This document shows positions 61,223 to 64,000 of a stretch of DNA of 64,000 bases, one piece after another. The notes below the pieces were generated by a model. The model was not told the origin of the DNA. It did not search any database and saw only the letters and a list, made by a program, of their open reading frames with translations. This stretch comes from Manihot esculenta (lineage: Eukaryota; Streptophyta; Magnoliopsida; Malpighiales; Euphorbiaceae), in the NCBI RefSeq assembly GCF_001659605.2, contig NC_035176.2, forward strand, positions 25,786,716-25,850,715, given 5' to 3'. The position numbers and the translations under genes are program-made. Numbering within the stretch: position 1 is the stretch's first letter; each line of letters starts with the position of its first letter.

Positions 61223-64000
61223 TCAAAACAAATATGGATACTGCTGAAGCATAGACTCCCGCGTCTCCCAGGTACATTCTTCTAGATTATGGTGGTTTCA
61301 CAGAACTTTCACCATCGGAATCTCTTTATTCCTTAGCTGTCTGATCTGCGTGTCCAGAATTCGTACTGGCTGCTCTATATAAGTGAGATCCCCTAGAATC
61401 TCCACATCAGGCTCACTCAGAACCTGACTCGGATCTGATAAAAACTGCCGTAGCATAGAAACATGAAATACCGGGTGAATTCTTCCCATAGAAGCAGGTA
61501 AATCCAGCTTATATGACACCTTTCCGATCCTCTGTAAGATCTCAAAGGGTCCAACGTATCGTGGGACTAATTTACCTGTTCTTCCAAAATGAACCACTCC
61601 TTTCATTGGAGACACCTTCAGCAATACCTTACTACCCTCCTGAAACTCTAACTGCTTTCTGCAAATGTCTGCATAACTTTTCTGTCTGCTCTGAGCTGTT
61701 TTGATTCTCTCTCTGATCATAGGTACCACTCTACTGGTAATCTCTACTAACTCTGGCCCTGCAAGAGCCTTCTCGCCTACCTCTTCCCAGCAAACAGGTG
61801 ATCTGCACTTCCTCCCATACAATGCTTCATAAGGAGCCATCCCTATGCTAGCATGATGGCTGTTATTGTAGGCAAACTCCACCAAAGGTAGATGCTGCTT
61901 CCAAGAACCGCCAAAGTCTAACACACACCGTCGAAGCATATCTTCTATGGTCTGGATGGTCCTCTCTGACTGTCCATCAGTCTGTGGGTGGAAAGCAGTG
62001 CTAAAATCCAATCTCGTGCCCATCGCACTCTGCAGACTCCGCCAAAATCTGGAGGTAAACTGAGGTCCTCTGTCTGAGACTATAGATACTGGAACTCCAT
62101 GTAATCTCACGATCTCATCCAGATATACCTGTGCCAACTTATCCACAGAATAGTTACTCCTAACTGGAATGAAATGAGCAGATTTCGTGAGTCTGTCCAC
62201 AATCACCCATATAGAGTCTATCATGTTGGACGCTGCCTGTAAGCCCACTACAAAATCCATGGCTATGTTCTCCCATTTCCACTCTGGAATCGGTAGTGGG
62301 TTAAGCATTCCAGCCGGCTTCTGATGTTCTAATTTCACCCTTTGACAAACCTCACAGGCTGTCACAAATGTCGCCACTTCTTTCTTCATGGCTGGCCACC
62401 AATAGATCCTTTTCAGATCTTGATACATCTTGGTGGCTCCTGGGTGAACACTATACCGCGCATTATGAGCTTCCCTCATAATGTCTTCCTTCACACTGCT
62501 ACTATCTGGTACACAAAGTCGACTCCCAAAGCGGAGGATCCCTTTGCTGTCAAATCTAAACTCTGCGCTGTTGCCTGACTGAACAATCCTGGCAATTTTC
62601 ATCAACTCTGGGTCCTCGTGCTGTTTCTGAGCTATTTGCTCCAGAAACACAGGTGTCACTCTCATCTATGCTATCAATGCACCTGTACCAGATAACTCTA
62701 GCTGTAACCCCTCTTCTAAGAGCTTGTAAAGCTCCATCACGACTGGTCTCCGCTCTACTGCTATATGGAATAAACTGCCTAGTGACTTCCGGCTTAGGGC
62801 GTCTGCCACAACATTCGCCTTACCTGGATGATACTGGATTTTACAATCATAATCACTGAGCAATTCTACCCATCTTCTCTGCCTCAAATTCAGCTCTCTC
62901 TGGGTCAAGATGTACTATAAACTCTTATGATCAGTAAAGATCTCGCATTTAACCCCGTAGAGGTAATGCCTCCACATCTTGAGTGCAAAAATAACTGCTG
63001 CCATCTCTAGATCATGGGTAGGGTAATTCATCTCGTACTTCTTCAACTGTCTAGAAGCATAAGCAATCACCCTATCACTCTGCATCAAAACACAACCCAA
63101 TCCTACTCGTGATGCATCACAGAACACTGTGAAATCCTCATTACTGACAGGCAGAGCTAACACTGGTGCTGTTGTCAATCTTCTCTTGAGCTCCTCAAAG
63201 CTCTCTTCACACTGGTCTGACCAGACAAACTTTTGGTTCTTTTGAGTCAGTTTGGTCATAGGAGCCGCTATCTTGGAGAAGTCCTGAACGAACCTCCTGT
63301 AGTAACCTGCCAGTCCCAGAAAACTTTTAATCTCAGTCACTGTCGTGGGTCTGGGCCAGTTAGCTACAGCCTCTATCTTCTTGGGGTCTACCTCAATACC
63401 CTCTGCTGATATTACATGTCCCAAGAAGGAAATGCTCCGTAACCAAAACTCACACTTCGAGAACTTGGCATACAAACCATGCTCTCTCAGTGTCTGCAAA
63501 ACTATCCTCAGATGCTGGGCATGCTCCTCTGCATCTCTGGAATACACTAAGATATCATCAATGAAAAAAATGACAAAGTGATCCAGAAACTCACTGAAAA
63601 CTCTGTTCATGAGATCCATGAATGCTGCAGGGGCGTTAGTCAACCCGAACGGCATCACTAAGAACTCATAATGCCCATATCTGGTCCTGAAAGCTGTCTT
63701 TGGCACATCTGCCTCTCTGACTCTCAACTGATGATACCCGGATCTCAAATCTATTTTAGAGAAACAACCTGCTCCAGCTAGCTGGTCAAATAGATCATCA
63801 ATCCTAGGTAAAGGATACCTATTCTTGGTAGTGACCTTGTTCAACTGTCTGTAGTCGATACAAAGTCTGAGGGATCCATCCTTCTTTCGGACAAAAAGCA
63901 CTGGAGCACTCCAAGGTGAGGTACTGGGGCGGATGAAACCCTTATCTACCAAATCCTGCAACTGCTCTTTCAACTCCTTTAACTCTGCTGGCGCCATCCT
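61223..64000 (-). pseudogene. Gypsy pol (RT-RNase H-integrase-chromodomain) with three in-frame stops
   Basis: One continuous frame of 926 codons runs from the window edge to TGA at 61223-61225. In order: reverse transcriptase ([20 protein letters not shown], catalytic FIDD), RNase H (FCDAS, TDHKSL), integrase zinc domain (HPGATK...CEVC), integrase core with AMDF, SDRGPQF and HPQTDGQSERT, the GPF motif (YVGPFEIL) and a chromodomain-like tail (QPVRILDTQ, EECTWETRE). Stops fall at 62915-62917 (TAG), 62666-62668 (TAG) and 61298-61300 (TGA). The conserved residues around them suggest Gln, Gln and Trp originally. No indels were seen, so the copy is fairly young but inactive. Its protease and gag lie outside the window. 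Confidence 0.92.

Larger units (their letters stand above)
58906..64000 (-). mobile_element. Gypsy element B (Tekay/Del-type chromovirus), nested in element A, incomplete in window
   Basis: It lies on the minus strand: pol from the window edge to 61223, polypurine tract (about 61147-61155, GGGGGAGAG on the minus strand), then its 3' LTR 61144-58906. The left flank ACATC (58901-58905) is the candidate target duplication; its partner is beyond 64000. A chromodomain-like C-terminus after the integrase places it among chromoviruses that target heterochromatin. Confidence 0.9.

Overview
This is nuclear DNA from a eudicot plant: AT-rich intergenic sequence, genes with introns, and many transposable elements of plant families. 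The gene sequences and repeat style suggest a rosid, perhaps Malpighiales/Euphorbiaceae such as cassava or rubber tree, but that is a guess from memory of related proteins and was not searched. No bacterial, organellar or CRISPR-like content was seen.

Three host genes, all on the plus strand, can be assembled exon by exon with intact reading frames. (1) A YUCCA-type flavin monooxygenase of auxin biosynthesis lies at 327-2146 (4 exons, 408 aa). (2) A LEUNIG-type transcriptional co-repressor lies at 35334-46934 (18 coding exons, 902 aa; LUFS/LisH domain, polyglutamine region, WD40 repeats). Two of its introns begin with GC rather than GT. (3) An AOP-like 2-oxoglutarate/Fe(II) dioxygenase lies at 52044-54119 (3 exons, 319 aa). 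These genes are unrelated in function and appear to be separate transcription units.

The rest is mostly mobile DNA. At 10373-18396 an old 8-kb Mutator-like element (MULE) has recognisable terminal inverted repeats. It holds a broken MuDR-type transposase (minus strand) and, converging on it, a broken GRF-zinc-finger/coiled-coil/membrane gene. Three later insertions sit inside it: a 1,066-bp MULE with perfect 9-bp target duplications, a 470-bp hAT-type MITE with perfect 8-bp duplications, and a 1.5-kb unclassified element. Related MITE copies occur near 5.5, 27.6 and 47.4 kb. Copia remnants lie at 20.5-22.3 kb (plus) and 29.2-33.3 kb (minus, both LTRs). A gypsy LTR family appears as a solo LTR (24772-26845, 5-bp duplications), as a fragment (56715-56983), and as two elements nested head-to-head at the right edge: one starts at 56984, and a second, opposite in orientation, is inserted in its gag gene at 58906 and runs off the window. 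The second belongs to the chromodomain-carrying Tekay/Del type, and its pol gene is in one frame apart from three transition-type stop codons.

The most unusual observations are the MULE with two converging genes, the arrays of a 13-bp TTCGGC-G-GCCGAA palindrome in all three long gypsy LTRs, the two GC-AG introns of the LEUNIG gene, and an 872-bp hAT insertion with a strong subterminal hairpin in its intron 12. No clear undescribed biological system was found. Long AT-rich stretches between features hold nothing I can name.
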